A program made the translations under genes and the position numbers. Positions 1 to 11,300 of a DNA stretch of 11,339 nt are shown here, one piece after another. Origin of the DNA: Phoronis ovalis (lineage: Eukaryota > Phoronida > Phoronidae); assembly GCA_028565635.1 (NCBI GenBank), contig JAOXYB010054168.1:1-11339 (forward strand). The letters are read 5' to 3'. The notes beneath the pieces were generated by a model that saw only the letters and a program-made list of their open reading frames with translations, searched no databases and was not told the DNA's origin. Within the stretch, counting starts at the first letter, position 1, and every line of letters starts with the position of its first letter.

Positions 1-1886
1 AAATGCTTGTAAACAAACTGTTGGCAGAAATTTCGAAATGTCGAGAATCACCATGCTTCGTCTGCTGACGAATCTTACACTTAATATTGTGTTGTATTTC
101 TAATATTAAAATCCAAATGAGAAGTAATATGGTGTAATCTTTGACTGCTGTGTAGTGAGCATGTAGTGTTACATCATGATTCTATGTTCTTCCTTATTAC
201 AAACTGTTTCGCCAAGGATCATTACTCCTGGTTTATTGCTCGCAGGTGTCTAACATGGTCTATTAATTAATAAGGTCAATCAAACTTTAAAGTAAAAGTT
301 AAAATGGTATCGTTAATATGACATAGCATATATGCTCAGATGTCTTCATTAAGATAACATAACATATACTCAGGTGCATCAAAATAAAAACAAATAAGTT
401 TCATAGAGAGTTATTAAGATTGCACAATTTATTTAAAAGTTATAGACGTTTGTATGCGTAGCAATAACAGCTGCCAATATAACATATTATTATCAGTCTG
501 TATGCATTCATATGGGAAAAACAAACTATTAAATATGATCCGATATCCAGTGTAGATTTGCAGGGAAGATGGCAGCAGGATGGCGTGGAAGCTAATTATC
601 GAAACTATCAAATTTATCTAATATCTAATGTAGGTCTGTACAGCAAGAGAATAACCCACTTTGGGCAAAATTTAACAATTGCACGTGCATTGCATTGTTG
701 CTACATTACAATTTCTCCAGTCACACATCAAGATAATTATGCCTCTAACCTACAATTAATTTTTCGTGCTGGCTTGGCCAATAAACTTTTTGTCTATAGT
801 ACATTGTAGGCAACCTGGTGAAAAAGTGCGAAACCTTGACCTAGCACTTTGCAGGCTTCCCCTCCACTCTGGTCTCTGTCATTTTAAGCAAAACTACACC
901 CATTTTTAAATAAAACTGATCAATACGACTAACACCAAAGAAAAAGGGAGGAAAATGGAGAAAAAAGTACGCATTAATATACTGAGTACTACTGATAACA
1001 CATAACTTGGAAATGGTGCAATTATGCCGTCTACTCATTTAAAAACTATTTGCATTTTTCGTAAAGGAACGATTTTCTATGAAAATGGCGCGAAGCTCAA
1101 ATCCTCGTGGTCATTCATCTTTGCTAAACAATCGAAACTATTGTCGCGTTAACTTAGCGGCCAGGCTAGCTTTATCCTGGGTTGCCTTTGTAAGTAGATA
1201 ATGTAGTGTTAGACTGAGGTATCTGTGATTAGACACAAAGTGTTGCAAACGATTTTATCTAGTATTGTAACATATCTGTTGCAATTTGTTTTGCTTACTA
1301 TGTGTTTCTAATATGTTGTTTAGCCTGGACTTATTATAATAAATGCGTGTGTGTGCGTGTAAAAAGAAATCTGTTAGTGACGCTGCTTCCAGAACATTTA
1401 ATATAAATTACAGAATAAAGGAAATAATATGAACTCAATATAGTTATATGAAATAGAAATCACTAGATACAATCTGCTTTTGATAAAGCAATTAATTTTA
1501 TTAATTAATTTTAACAAGATATACCCATGGATCCAATCTCATGGACATAGACGCTTTATAAATCATACGTAAACTGGTAGAATTAGAAATATTGTGACGT
1601 AATAGTAATTATGTAGCGTGCTATACTAACTGTAGTTAGTAGTAGGCTAAATTGTTTACTATTGCTAAATAGTAAAATTAGAACTGAATTAAAAGCAGGA
1701 TTATTAGAGTGATCTAATGATATTCACTGCAAGCTTATCAAAATTCATCAACACTGCCACCATGTGGTCAATAAGCTACGAAACGTATTTTCCTGTTTAG
1801 TCGTCATGCTGGTTAGTATTTATCCCCATCTGAGTTAGCAGTAAGTTACTCTTATTCGGGATAGCAGCATTTTCCAGGTTAATAGC
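1..1886. other. Region without recognisable genes
   Basis: AT-rich DNA with only short open frames on both strands (for example 558-809 plus and 841-1038 minus). These show no cysteine pattern, splice-bounded structure or recognised motif. I see no further cbEGF exon. Minor features are a GT-rich stretch at about 1345-1361, an AATTAATTTTATTAATTAATTTT tract at about 1490-1512, and a loose 35-bp direct repeat at about 319-380. It is probably the 3' flank or a late intron of the gene. Confidence 0.5.
1497..1502 (-). promoter_or_regulatory. Possible polyadenylation signal AATAAA
   Basis: AATAAA on the minus strand, about 385-450 bp downstream of the two candidate stop codons (1887 and 1955). In such AT-rich DNA the hexamer occurs easily by chance, so this is only a candidate. 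Confidence 0.15.
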
Positions 1887-1954
1887 TTAACAGTTCTGAT
1901 CAAGGTTACTGTACTGGTTGCTGTAATCTTCGTCCGGGTTATTGTATGCTTGGT

Positions 1955-2019
1955 TTAGGAGATCGTCTCCACAAGTCCTCCATCTCCGCCTCCGCCTCCG
2001 CCTCCGCCGCCCGCAGGGA
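1955..2019 (-). CDS. Possible 3' terminal exon with glycine tract and stop
   Basis: A T-rich stretch and CAG (2020-2022) form a plausible acceptor 188 bp downstream of the last cbEGF exon. Joined in phase 1, the frame reads V-P-A, nine Gly (partly from the hexamer repeat), then D-G-G-L-V-E-T-I-S and TAA at 1955-1957. The start is homologous to the V-P-V-G frames after the other class-1 exons. A different frame (phase 2) runs further, to a TAA at 1887-1889. Its acidic, Asn- and Tyr-rich end (DDLLNQAYNNPDEDY then SNQYSNLDQNC) looks like a cytoplasmic tail, but it would need an arginine run through the repeat. I cannot choose between frames without a transcript. Confidence 0.3.
1985..2008. repeat. 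(TCCGCC)4 hexanucleotide microsatellite
   Basis: Four perfect tandem copies of TCCGCC, the most GC-rich spot in an otherwise AT-rich window. It lies just 3' (minus sense) of the acceptor at 2020-2022. The hexamer length means gain or loss of copies would keep any reading frame through it, adding Gly-Gly pairs in the phase-1 frame. Confidence 0.95.
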
Positions 2020-2206
2020 CTGAAAAAGTTGTGCAAAAGCCAAGATGGTAAATCTGCAATAATGTTACGCAGATGTGTTTTGTTTCGATTCAGGATAATT
2101 TAGTTTAACTTCAGTGTTTAAATAATCAGCAACGCAAAGCATCGTTAAGGTCAAATTCCATTGTGATTTCTTCAAAATTAATCTTTTACAGCGTTTTTTG
2201 TCTTAC

Positions 2207-2329
2207 CGTCACAACTCTTGCCATCTGGATTAATTGTATATCCTGTATTACAACCACAGGTAAAACTTCCTATTGTATTACTACAAGTCTGGGCGCAGTC
2301 ATGCGTGTTCTCTGTACATTCATCAATAT
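2207..2329 (-). CDS. cbEGF exon, class 1-like, last of the array
   Basis: Acceptor tttacag, donor gtaaga, 123 bp, phase 1-1. Cysteines are intact: C-TENTHD-C-AQT-C-SNTIGSFT-C-G-C. The loop before C6, NTGYTINPDGKS, is the most diverged of all intact exons. That fits an old, original terminal copy rather than a recent duplicate. It is the most 3' cbEGF exon visible. About 190 bp further downstream lies a good acceptor with a short terminal open frame (1955-2019). Confidence 0.87.
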
Positions 2330-5300
2330 CTGTAAACAATTAACGCTTATATAGAACGATTTTTTATAAAAATAATAGAATTTTATTATGCAATCAACAC
2401 AGCAAAACAAATGTTGTTTATGTGCAGAAAGAAAATACTAGATATATAAAATACATGTACATGTACATGCAATCTAATATATAAAAATATAGGTTTATGC
2501 CTCAAAAAGAAAACTATATACACTATAACTATACACTTTACAGTATACACAAAATATACATATACGGTCTAAGTCTCATAAAGAAAACTCTAAAAACACA
2601 CAACAAAAAGGTATATGTCTCTCAGAGTATCATATCTAATATGCATGATTTGCTATGTATTATAGTTAAAACTGTCTAAACAGCATCGTGCGCATGACAA
2701 TGAGTAACATTTGCCATACTCCTTAGCATTTCGTCTCTTATACGTAGTTAGTATGCGGAAAAAGTGGGAAAACGCAAGAGTGCTTTTTAGCAATGAAAAC
2801 CACTGAACGTCTATATGTTTAAACGTTCAACAACGCAAAAACCTTTATGGTTACATGCCATAACGGTTTATTCTATTTTTTTTGCGTTTTTTATCATACC
2901 GTTACAATTCTTCCCATCTCCGTTCAGTCTATATCCTGAATTACAGCCACAGGTAAAACCCCCGTTGATACAATTGGAAGTTTTATGTTAAAAAAAATTG
3001 GAAAGCGCAAACTCATAGCAAAGGAACTTCTGTGATTAAATGTAAAAGAATGCATTTTTTCAACGCTTTTGTATTACCGTCACAATTCTTGCTATCTGCA
3101 TTTAGTCTGTATCCTGAATTACAGCCACAAATAAAACTTCCAATTGTATCACTACAAGTCTGATCACAATCATGTGTGTTTTCTGTACATTCATCAATGT
3201 CTGAAAACAATTTAAGTACAGTTTATAGAAATATTGTTTATGTGCTAATCAAAACATGACAAAGAGCAGCGTACACTTGATAATAAAATAAAACATTGCG
3301 CAGGCACTCATTTCAGTTGTACATTTCGTATCTTGTTGTCACATTAATCTACATTAAGACATTCATTACTATGCTGCATGTAACAACACTTGAACTTTAA
3401 TGTTTTTAAAGCTACATCGCGATAAACAATCAAATGCCGTATATGCACATCTCGCTTATTTTACGAGGCTGGTTCATCGATCGATTATGAGCCTAAAAAA
3501 GGAATGTCTAATAACAGTCACATGTCGTATGTTCTGTAAACTCTCCAACTAGTATTTGCTGCATATTTACATTTTTTGGATTTAAACATACAATGATCTT
3601 TTTAGAAAAACTTATGAATACTAATTTTGCTAAATTAAAAAAAATCATCACTTTATCACCCACGGGGACTAAAAAACTTGTGCAAAGGTAAGATACGTTT
3701 TACGTATAATGTACTTTTTAAAATCTCTATGATGTGATTAAAATACATAATCATCAAAAATGAAACGCAAATGAGTTTTGTTTTGACTCGGAATAATTAA
3801 ACTTGTGTGTTTAAATAATCAGCAATGCAAAGAATCGTTAAGGTCAAATGCCATAATATTTTCTTCCAAATTAATGTTTCACAGCGTTTTCTTGTCTTAC
3901 CGTCACAATTCTTGCCATCTGAATTCAGTCTATACCCTGAATTACAACCACATATAAACCTTCCCATTGTATTACTACAAATCTGAGCGCAGTCATGCGT
4001 ATTCTCTGCACATTCATCAATATCTGTAAAAAATTATCGCATATATTGAATAATTGTCTGTGTATTATAATCTTTCAAGACAGCATCGTACACATGACAA
4101 CGAAATAACATTTTACTCATCTATTAGCGTTTCGTCTCTTATACTTTAGTTGTTGAAAAAAAATGGGAAAGAGCAAAAGTGTTTTGCTGCAATTCATACC
4201 AATTGAACTTTTGTGTTTAAATGCTCAACAATGCAAACACATTTATAGTTAAAGACCATAATGATTTATTCAAATTTTTTAGTGATTTTTATCATACCAT
4301 TACATTTCTTGCCATCTACATTAAGTCTATATCCTGAGTTACAACCACAGGTAAAACTTCCCATTGTATTACAACAAATCTGATCGCAATAGTGCGTATT
4401 GTCTATACGTTAATCAAGATTTTAAAAAATGATGAGTAAATACAATAATTGAAACAGTATTGTGTGTATGACAATGAAATGACAATATGAAGGTCGTAAT
4501 GAAATTATTTCAATTTTTGTGGCATTTCGTCTCTTACTATCGCAGTAATCTCCATTAAGTAAACTGTTGAAACTCGTGACCATTGAACTTCTGTGATTAA
4601 TTAAACATACAGCAATGCATTTTTTTAAAAATGTTTGTCTTACCGTCACAATTCTTGCCATCTGCATTTAGTCTGTATCCTGAATTACAGCCACAAATAA
4701 AACTTCCAATTGTATCACTACAAGTCTGATCACAGTCATGTGTATTTTCTGTACATTCATCAATGCCTGAAAACAATTTAAGCACAGTTTATAGAAATAT
4801 TGTTTATGTGCTAATCAAAACGTGACAAAGCAGCAGCGTACACTTGATAATAAAATAAACATTGCACAGGCACTCATTTCAGTTGTACATTTCGTATCTT
4901 GTTGTCACAATAATCTACATTAAGACATTCATTACTATGCTGTATGTAATAACAATTGTACTTTAATGTTTTAAAGCTACATCGCGATGAACAATCAAAT
5001 GCCGTATATACACATCTCGCTTATTATACGAGGCTGGTTCATCGATCGATTTTGAGCCTACAAAAGGCATGTCTAATAACACTCACATGTCACATATTCT
5101 GTAAACTCTCCAACTAGTATTTACTGCATATTTACATTTTTTAATTTAAACATACAATAATCTTCTTAGAAATTCATTTAAAAAAAATCATCACTTTATC
5201 GCCCACGGGGACTAAAAAAATTGGGCGAAAGCAAGATACGTTTTACATATAATGTGCTTAATCTCCATGATTTGATTAAAATACATAAATCATCAGAAAT

Positions 5301-8300
5301 GAAGCGCAAATCAGTTTTGTTTCGACTCGGAATAATTGAAGTTCTGTGTTTAAATAATCAGCAATGCAAAGAATCGCTAAGGTCAAATGTCATAATGATT
5401 TCTTCCAAATTAACGTTTTATATTGTTTTCTTGTCTTACCGTCACAATTCTTGCCATCTGCATTCAGTCTATACCCTGAATTACAACCACATATAAATCT
5501 TCCCATTGTATTACTACAAGTCTGTGCGCAGTCATGCGTGTTCACTGCACATTCATCAATATCTGGAAAAAAATTAACGTTCATATATAATAATTTTCTG
5601 TGTATTAGTAAAAGCCGTGAAAACAGCATCTTACGCATGACAATGAAATAATATTTTACATACCCATTAGCATATCGTCGCTTATACTTTAGTATGTAAA
5701 ATAAGGGAAAAAAGAAAAGTGTTTTGTTGCAGTTCATAACAAAATGCTTTTTCAGAAAATCATAAACAATTGAACCTGAATGTTTTATCGTTTTATATCG
5801 TCTTTTGTCTCACCGTCACATTTCTTGCCATCTGCATTCAGAATATATCCTGAATTGCAGCCACATGAAAAACTTCCCATTGTATTATCACAAGTCTGAT
5901 CGCAGTCATGCGTATTCTCTACGCATTCATCAATGTCTGTATAAAAATTAACGCTTATATATAGAATAATTGTCTGTGTATTATAAGCTGTCAAAAAAGC
6001 ATCTCACACAAGACAATGAAATAACATTTTACTCACCCATTAGCTAGTGTTTCGTCTCTTATTCTTTAGCTGTTGAAAATAAAATGGGACAGACCAAAAG
6101 TGATTTATTGCAATTCATACCAATTGTACTTTTGTGTTTAAATGCTCAACAATGCAAAATACTGTATAGTTATATACCATAATGATTTATTCAAATTTTT
6201 TTATCATACCGTTACATTTCTTGCCATCTACATTAAGTCTATATCCTGAATTACAACCACAGGTAAAACTTCCCATTGTATTACGACAAATCTGATCGCA
6301 ATCATGCGTATTCTCTATACATTCATCAATATCTAAAAAAATAAATAAATACAATAATTGAAATAGTGTTGCGTGTATGACAATGAAACAACAATATGAA
6401 GGTCATAATGAAATTATTTCAAACTTTGTGGCACTTCGTCTCTTACTGTCGCACTACGTAAACTGTTTGAACTCATAACAATTGAACTTCTGTAATTAAA
6501 CATACGGCAATGCATTTTTAAATTTTTTTTTGTCTTACCGTCACAATTCTTGCCATCTGCATTTAGTCTGTATCCTAAATTACAGCCACAAATAAAACTT
6601 CCAATTGTATCACTACAAGTCTGATCACAATCATGTGTGTTTTCTGTACATTCATCAATGTCTGAAAACAATTTAAGTACAGTTTATAGAAATATTGTTT
6701 ATGTGCTAATCAAACATGACAAAGAGCAGCGTACACTTGATAATAAAGTAAAACGTTGCGCAGGCACTCATTTCAGTTGTACATTTCGTATCTTGTTGTC
6801 ACAATAATCTACATTAAGACATTCATTACTATGCTGTATGTAATAACAATTGAACTTTAATGTTTTTAAAGCTACATCGTGATAAACAATCAAATGCCGT
6901 ATATGCACATCTCGCTTATTTTACGAGGCTGGTTCATCGATCGATTATGAGCCTACAAAAGGAATGTCTAAGAACAGTCACATGTCGTTGTTCTGTAAAC
7001 TCTCCAACTAGTATTTGCTGCATATTTACATTTTTTGGATTTAAACATATAATGATCTTTTTAGAAAAACATATTTTGCTACATTTAAAAAAAATCATCA
7101 CTTTATCGCCCACGGGGACTAAAATCTTGTGCAAAGGCAAGATACGTTTTACATATATGATGTGATTAAAATACATAAATCATGAAAAAAAAACGCAAAT
7201 GAGTTTTGTTTCGACTCCGAATAATTGAACTTGTGTGTTTAAGTAATCAGCAATGCAAAGAATCGTTAAGGTCAAATGCCGTAATAATTTCTTCCAAATT
7301 AATCTTTCATAGCGTTTTCTTGTCTTACCGTCACAATTCTTTCCATCTGAATTCAGTCTATATCCTGAATTACAACCACATATAAATCTTCCTATTATAT
7401 TACTACAAGACTGGGCACAGTCGTGCGTGTTCTCTGCACATTCATCAATTTCTGTAAAAAAATTAACGCTCATATATAGAATAATTGTCTGTGTATTATA
7501 AGCTGTCAAAAAAGCATCGTACACATGACAATGAAATAACATTTTACTCATCCATTAGTGTTTCGTCTTTTATTCTTTAGTTGTTGAAAAAAATGGGACA
7601 GAGCAAGTGTTTTATTGCAATTCATACCAATTGAACTTTTGTGTTTAAATGCTCAACAATACAAATACTGTATAGTTACATACCATAATGATTTATTAAA
7701 ATTTTCTAGCGATTTTTATCATACCGTTACATTTCTTGCCATCTACATTAAGTCTATATCCTGAAGTACAACCACAGGTAAAACTTCCCATTGTATTACG
7801 ACAAATCTGATTGCAATCATGCGTATTCTCTATACATTCATCAAGATCTGAAAATATTAGTAAATACAGTAATTGAAACAGTATTGTGTGTATGACAATT
7901 AAATAACAATATGAAGGTCGTAATGAAATTATTTAAAACTTTGTGGCACTTTGTCTCTTACTGTCGCAATACTCTCCATTAAGCCAGTTACTACGTAAAC
8001 GGTTGAAACTCGTGACAATTGAATTTCTGTGATTAAACATACAGCAATGCATTTTTAAATTTTTTTGTCTTACCGTCACAATTCTTGCCATCTGCATTTA
8101 GTCCGTATCCTGAATTACAACCACAAATAAAACTTCCAATTGTATCACTACAAGTCTGATCACAGTCATGTATGTTTTCTGTACATTCATCAATGTCTGA
8201 AAACAATTTAAGCACAGTATATGCAGAAACATTGTTTATGTGCTAATCAAAAGTGACAAAAGAACAGCGTACACTTGATAATAAAATGAACATTGCACAG

Positions 8301-11300
8301 AAACTCATTTCAGTTGTACATTTCGTCCCATATTGTCACAATAATCTGCATTAAGCCATTCATTGCTATGATGTATGTAAAAATATTTAACTTTAATTTT
8401 TTAATGCCACATCGCGACAAACAAATGCTGTAAATGCCACATCCCGTTTATACAAGACTTGTCCATCGATCGATTTTGAGCCGGCAAAAGGAATGTTTAA
8501 TAACAGTCACATGCTGTATGTTCTGTGAACTCTCCAACTAGTATTTGCTGCATATTCCCATTATTTGGATTTAGACATAAAATGATCTTTTTAGAAAAAC
8601 ATATGAATGTTTATGTTGCTAAATTTAAAAAAAAATCATCACTTTATCTCCCACGGGGTCTAAAACATTGTGCTAAAGCAAAATACGTTTTACATATAAT
8701 GTAGTTAATCTCCATGATATGATTAAATTACATAAACATAAATCATCAAAAGTGAAGTACAATTGAATTTTGTTTCGACTTGAAAAAATCAGCAATGCAA
8801 AGAATCGTTAAGATCAAATGCCACAATGATTTCTTCAAAATTAATCTTTTATAGCGTTTCTTGCCTTACCGTCACAATTCTTGCCATCTGCATTCAGTCT
8901 ATACCCTGGATTACATCTACATATAAATCTTCCCATTGTATTACTACAAGTCTGTGCGCAGTCATGCGTGTTCGCTGCACATTCATCAATATCTATAAAA
9001 AAATTAACGTTTATATAGAATCATTTTCTGTGTATTAGTAAAAGCCGTCACAACAGCATCTTACGCATGACAATGAATTAATATTTTACATACCCATTAG
9101 CATATCGTCTCTTATACTTTAGTATGTAAAATATGGGAAAAAAGTAAAGTGTTTTGTTGCAGTTCATAACAATTGAACTTGTACATTTAAATGGTAAAAT
9201 GCAAAAAAAATATTTGGTTAAATGTCTATATGATATATTCAAATCTTTTTAACGATTTTTACCCTTACCGTCACAATTCTTGCCAACTGCATTCAGCCTA
9301 TATCCTGAATTACAGCCACAGGTAAAACTTCCCATTATATTACCACAGGTCTGATCGCAGTCATGCGTATTATCTGCACATTCATCAATATCTGGAAGCA
9401 AATAAACACAATACATTGAAACAGTATTTTGTGTATGTCAATGAAATATTACGATGTACATAAACTACTGTTGATCTCATAATGTATAAATAATCGAAAT
9501 TCCGCAATAACATTGGGAAAAACATAATTTCCTTCAAGGCACCTGAATAAAAGTGAAAACGGCGACACCACCTAATGTGTAACGTCGTATTTTGAATTTT
9601 TCAAATGCTCATTTTTTTATGAAAAATGTTTTAAAAACTTGGACGTAAAATCAACATAGAAGACAAGTATCTCGCCAGATGTCGCCGCATTCGCTTTACA
9701 TGGGAAATCAACACTAAAGGAAAAAAACGTTAACGGTGGTAATTTGCATATCAGTTGAGAAGTACACCATGCATCCGTGTAAAGAATCTTTTGTCTAGCA
9801 CTTGCGTAACATGAACTTTACTAAGGGACACTCCCAAAAAGTAGAGAGAAACATGCCGCTTAAAAGCAAACTATCCGATTATACTAAATAAGTTATAAAT
9901 AATATTTTGAAACTTCATGAAGAAGAAAATAGTCACAAACATATTTACACAACGTAAACGTTATGGAAAGGAAACTCCCATGTGGAATGTTTTAGCAATA
10001 TTTTACATATCACATAGAAAAACTGTGATAATCATCACACAGTTATTCTGCACATTTCGTATGTTTTATTTGGCGTTGTCCCTTGTGCATAAAGCTCTTC
10101 TAACTACGCTCCTTATGGTTTTCGGCGACATCTGGCGAGATAATTGTTTTTTATGTTGATTTTACGTCCAAGTTTTTAATACATTTTTCATTAAAAAATG
10201 AGTATTTGAAAAATTCAAGTGGTGTCGCCGTTGTCACTTTTATTCAGGTGCTTTGAAGGAAATTATGTTTTCTCAAAGTTATTGCGGAATTTCGATTATT
10301 TATACATTATGAGATCAACAGTAATGAAGTTATACTTATTATCTTTGGAGCATTTTTCTCTTTTTTAGTGTCACAGTAATCTGCATCAAGACATTACTTA
10401 CCAAGTTAAAAGACAAACGTATTTTATTCCAACTCTTAGCAAGTATACTTCCGTGATTAAATGTACAGCAATGCAATTTTCTAAATATTCTGTCTTACCG
10501 ACGCAATTCTTGCTATTTGCATTTAGTCTGTATCCTGAATTACAGCCACAAATAAAACTTCCAATTGTATCACTACAAGTCTGGTCACAGTCATGCGTAT
10601 TTTCTGTACATTCATCAATGTCTGAAAACAATTTATGCACAATGTAGAGAAATGTGTCACAAAAATCATCGTGAGCTCGACAGTAAAATATAACATTTTA
10701 CAAGCACTCAGGAAAGGATTTCTACCTTTTTTGTACATTTCGTCTCCTACTGTTACAGTAATCTACATTAAGATATTCATTACTATGTTGCAAACATTGA
10801 ACTTTAATGTTTTTAAACCGTCGTAGCGATAACCAGTCAGCTGCTGTATATGCCATATCTCCCTATAAAGGTTGGTATATCGATGTATTATGAGCATACG
10901 AAAATATTTTAGATAACAGTCATAAATCGTAGTCTGGCACCCGCTAGTAGTTGTGAATAAATTTATTAGCAGAGTGTTCCAAAATACAGTTTTTAATTAT
11001 ATAAATATTCGAAAATTTCATTTCTCAGAAATCTCGTCCAATTAATTTCTCCTCCTACAGATAGAGTCCAATTAACAAAATAACCACCGATATCCTGACA
11101 ATTATCCTGGCAAGCAGGAAAAAAAAGCTCATCGTGACACTACCCACCGGAGCTAAATACTCTGAGACTCCTGGTGGCAAATACTGTTTTTTTTCTCACA
11201 TTGGTATATATATTGCTTATAGCTCTTATTTCCCATCTTTTGTCCCATGATTATTATACTGCTTTCTTTAAATCTTGTTAATTTTGGACTTACTGTCACA

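Larger units (their letters stand above)
9468..10321. mobile_element. Non-autonomous DNA transposon (MITE-like) with long terminal inverted repeats
   Basis: The ends CTGTTGATCTCATAATG... and ...CATTATGAGATCAACAG are inverted repeats that continue for about 200 bp. The element is flanked by TA on both sides (9466-9467 and 10322-10323). Three paralogous introns in this window keep an uninterrupted TAATGAAATTATTT at the same point (4497, 6406, 7921), which supports a TA target duplication. TA duplication is typical of the Tc1/mariner superfamily, among others. The 435-bp centre (9688-10122) has no transposase-like frame. The 80-codon plus-strand frame at 9917-10159 shows no recognisable motif and runs into the inverted repeat. 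The element must have moved using a transposase encoded elsewhere. Confidence 0.88.

Noticed and set aside
558-809. Plus-strand 83-codon frame as a gene
   Set aside because: No recognisable motif, no splice or promoter context, and ordinary AT-rich composition. Length is within chance expectation.
841-1038. Minus-strand 65-codon frame as a further exon of the gene
   Set aside because: No cbEGF cysteine pattern and no homologous copy elsewhere in the window.
785-1200. Possible second inverted-repeat element (TAGGCAACCTGG near 809 against CCTGGGTTGCC near 1178)
   Set aside because: Only about a dozen bases match and the similarity does not extend. No flanking duplication was found.
2163-2354. 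Plus-strand frames over the cbEGF exons (also at 5221-5651, 8826-9038 and 10453-10647)
   Set aside because: They are antisense shadows of the minus-strand exons. The repeated similarity among them only reflects the duplicated exons.
3013-3210. Each EGF open frame as a separate small secreted protein starting at its ATG
   Set aside because: The ATG lies in the intron upstream of the acceptor in these frames, and several intact exons have none. Constant 123-bp length with GT/AG borders shows they are internal exons.
9917-10159. 80-codon plus-strand frame inside the transposon as a transposase fragment
   Set aside because: No DDE/D or helix-turn-helix pattern, and it overlaps the inverted repeat.
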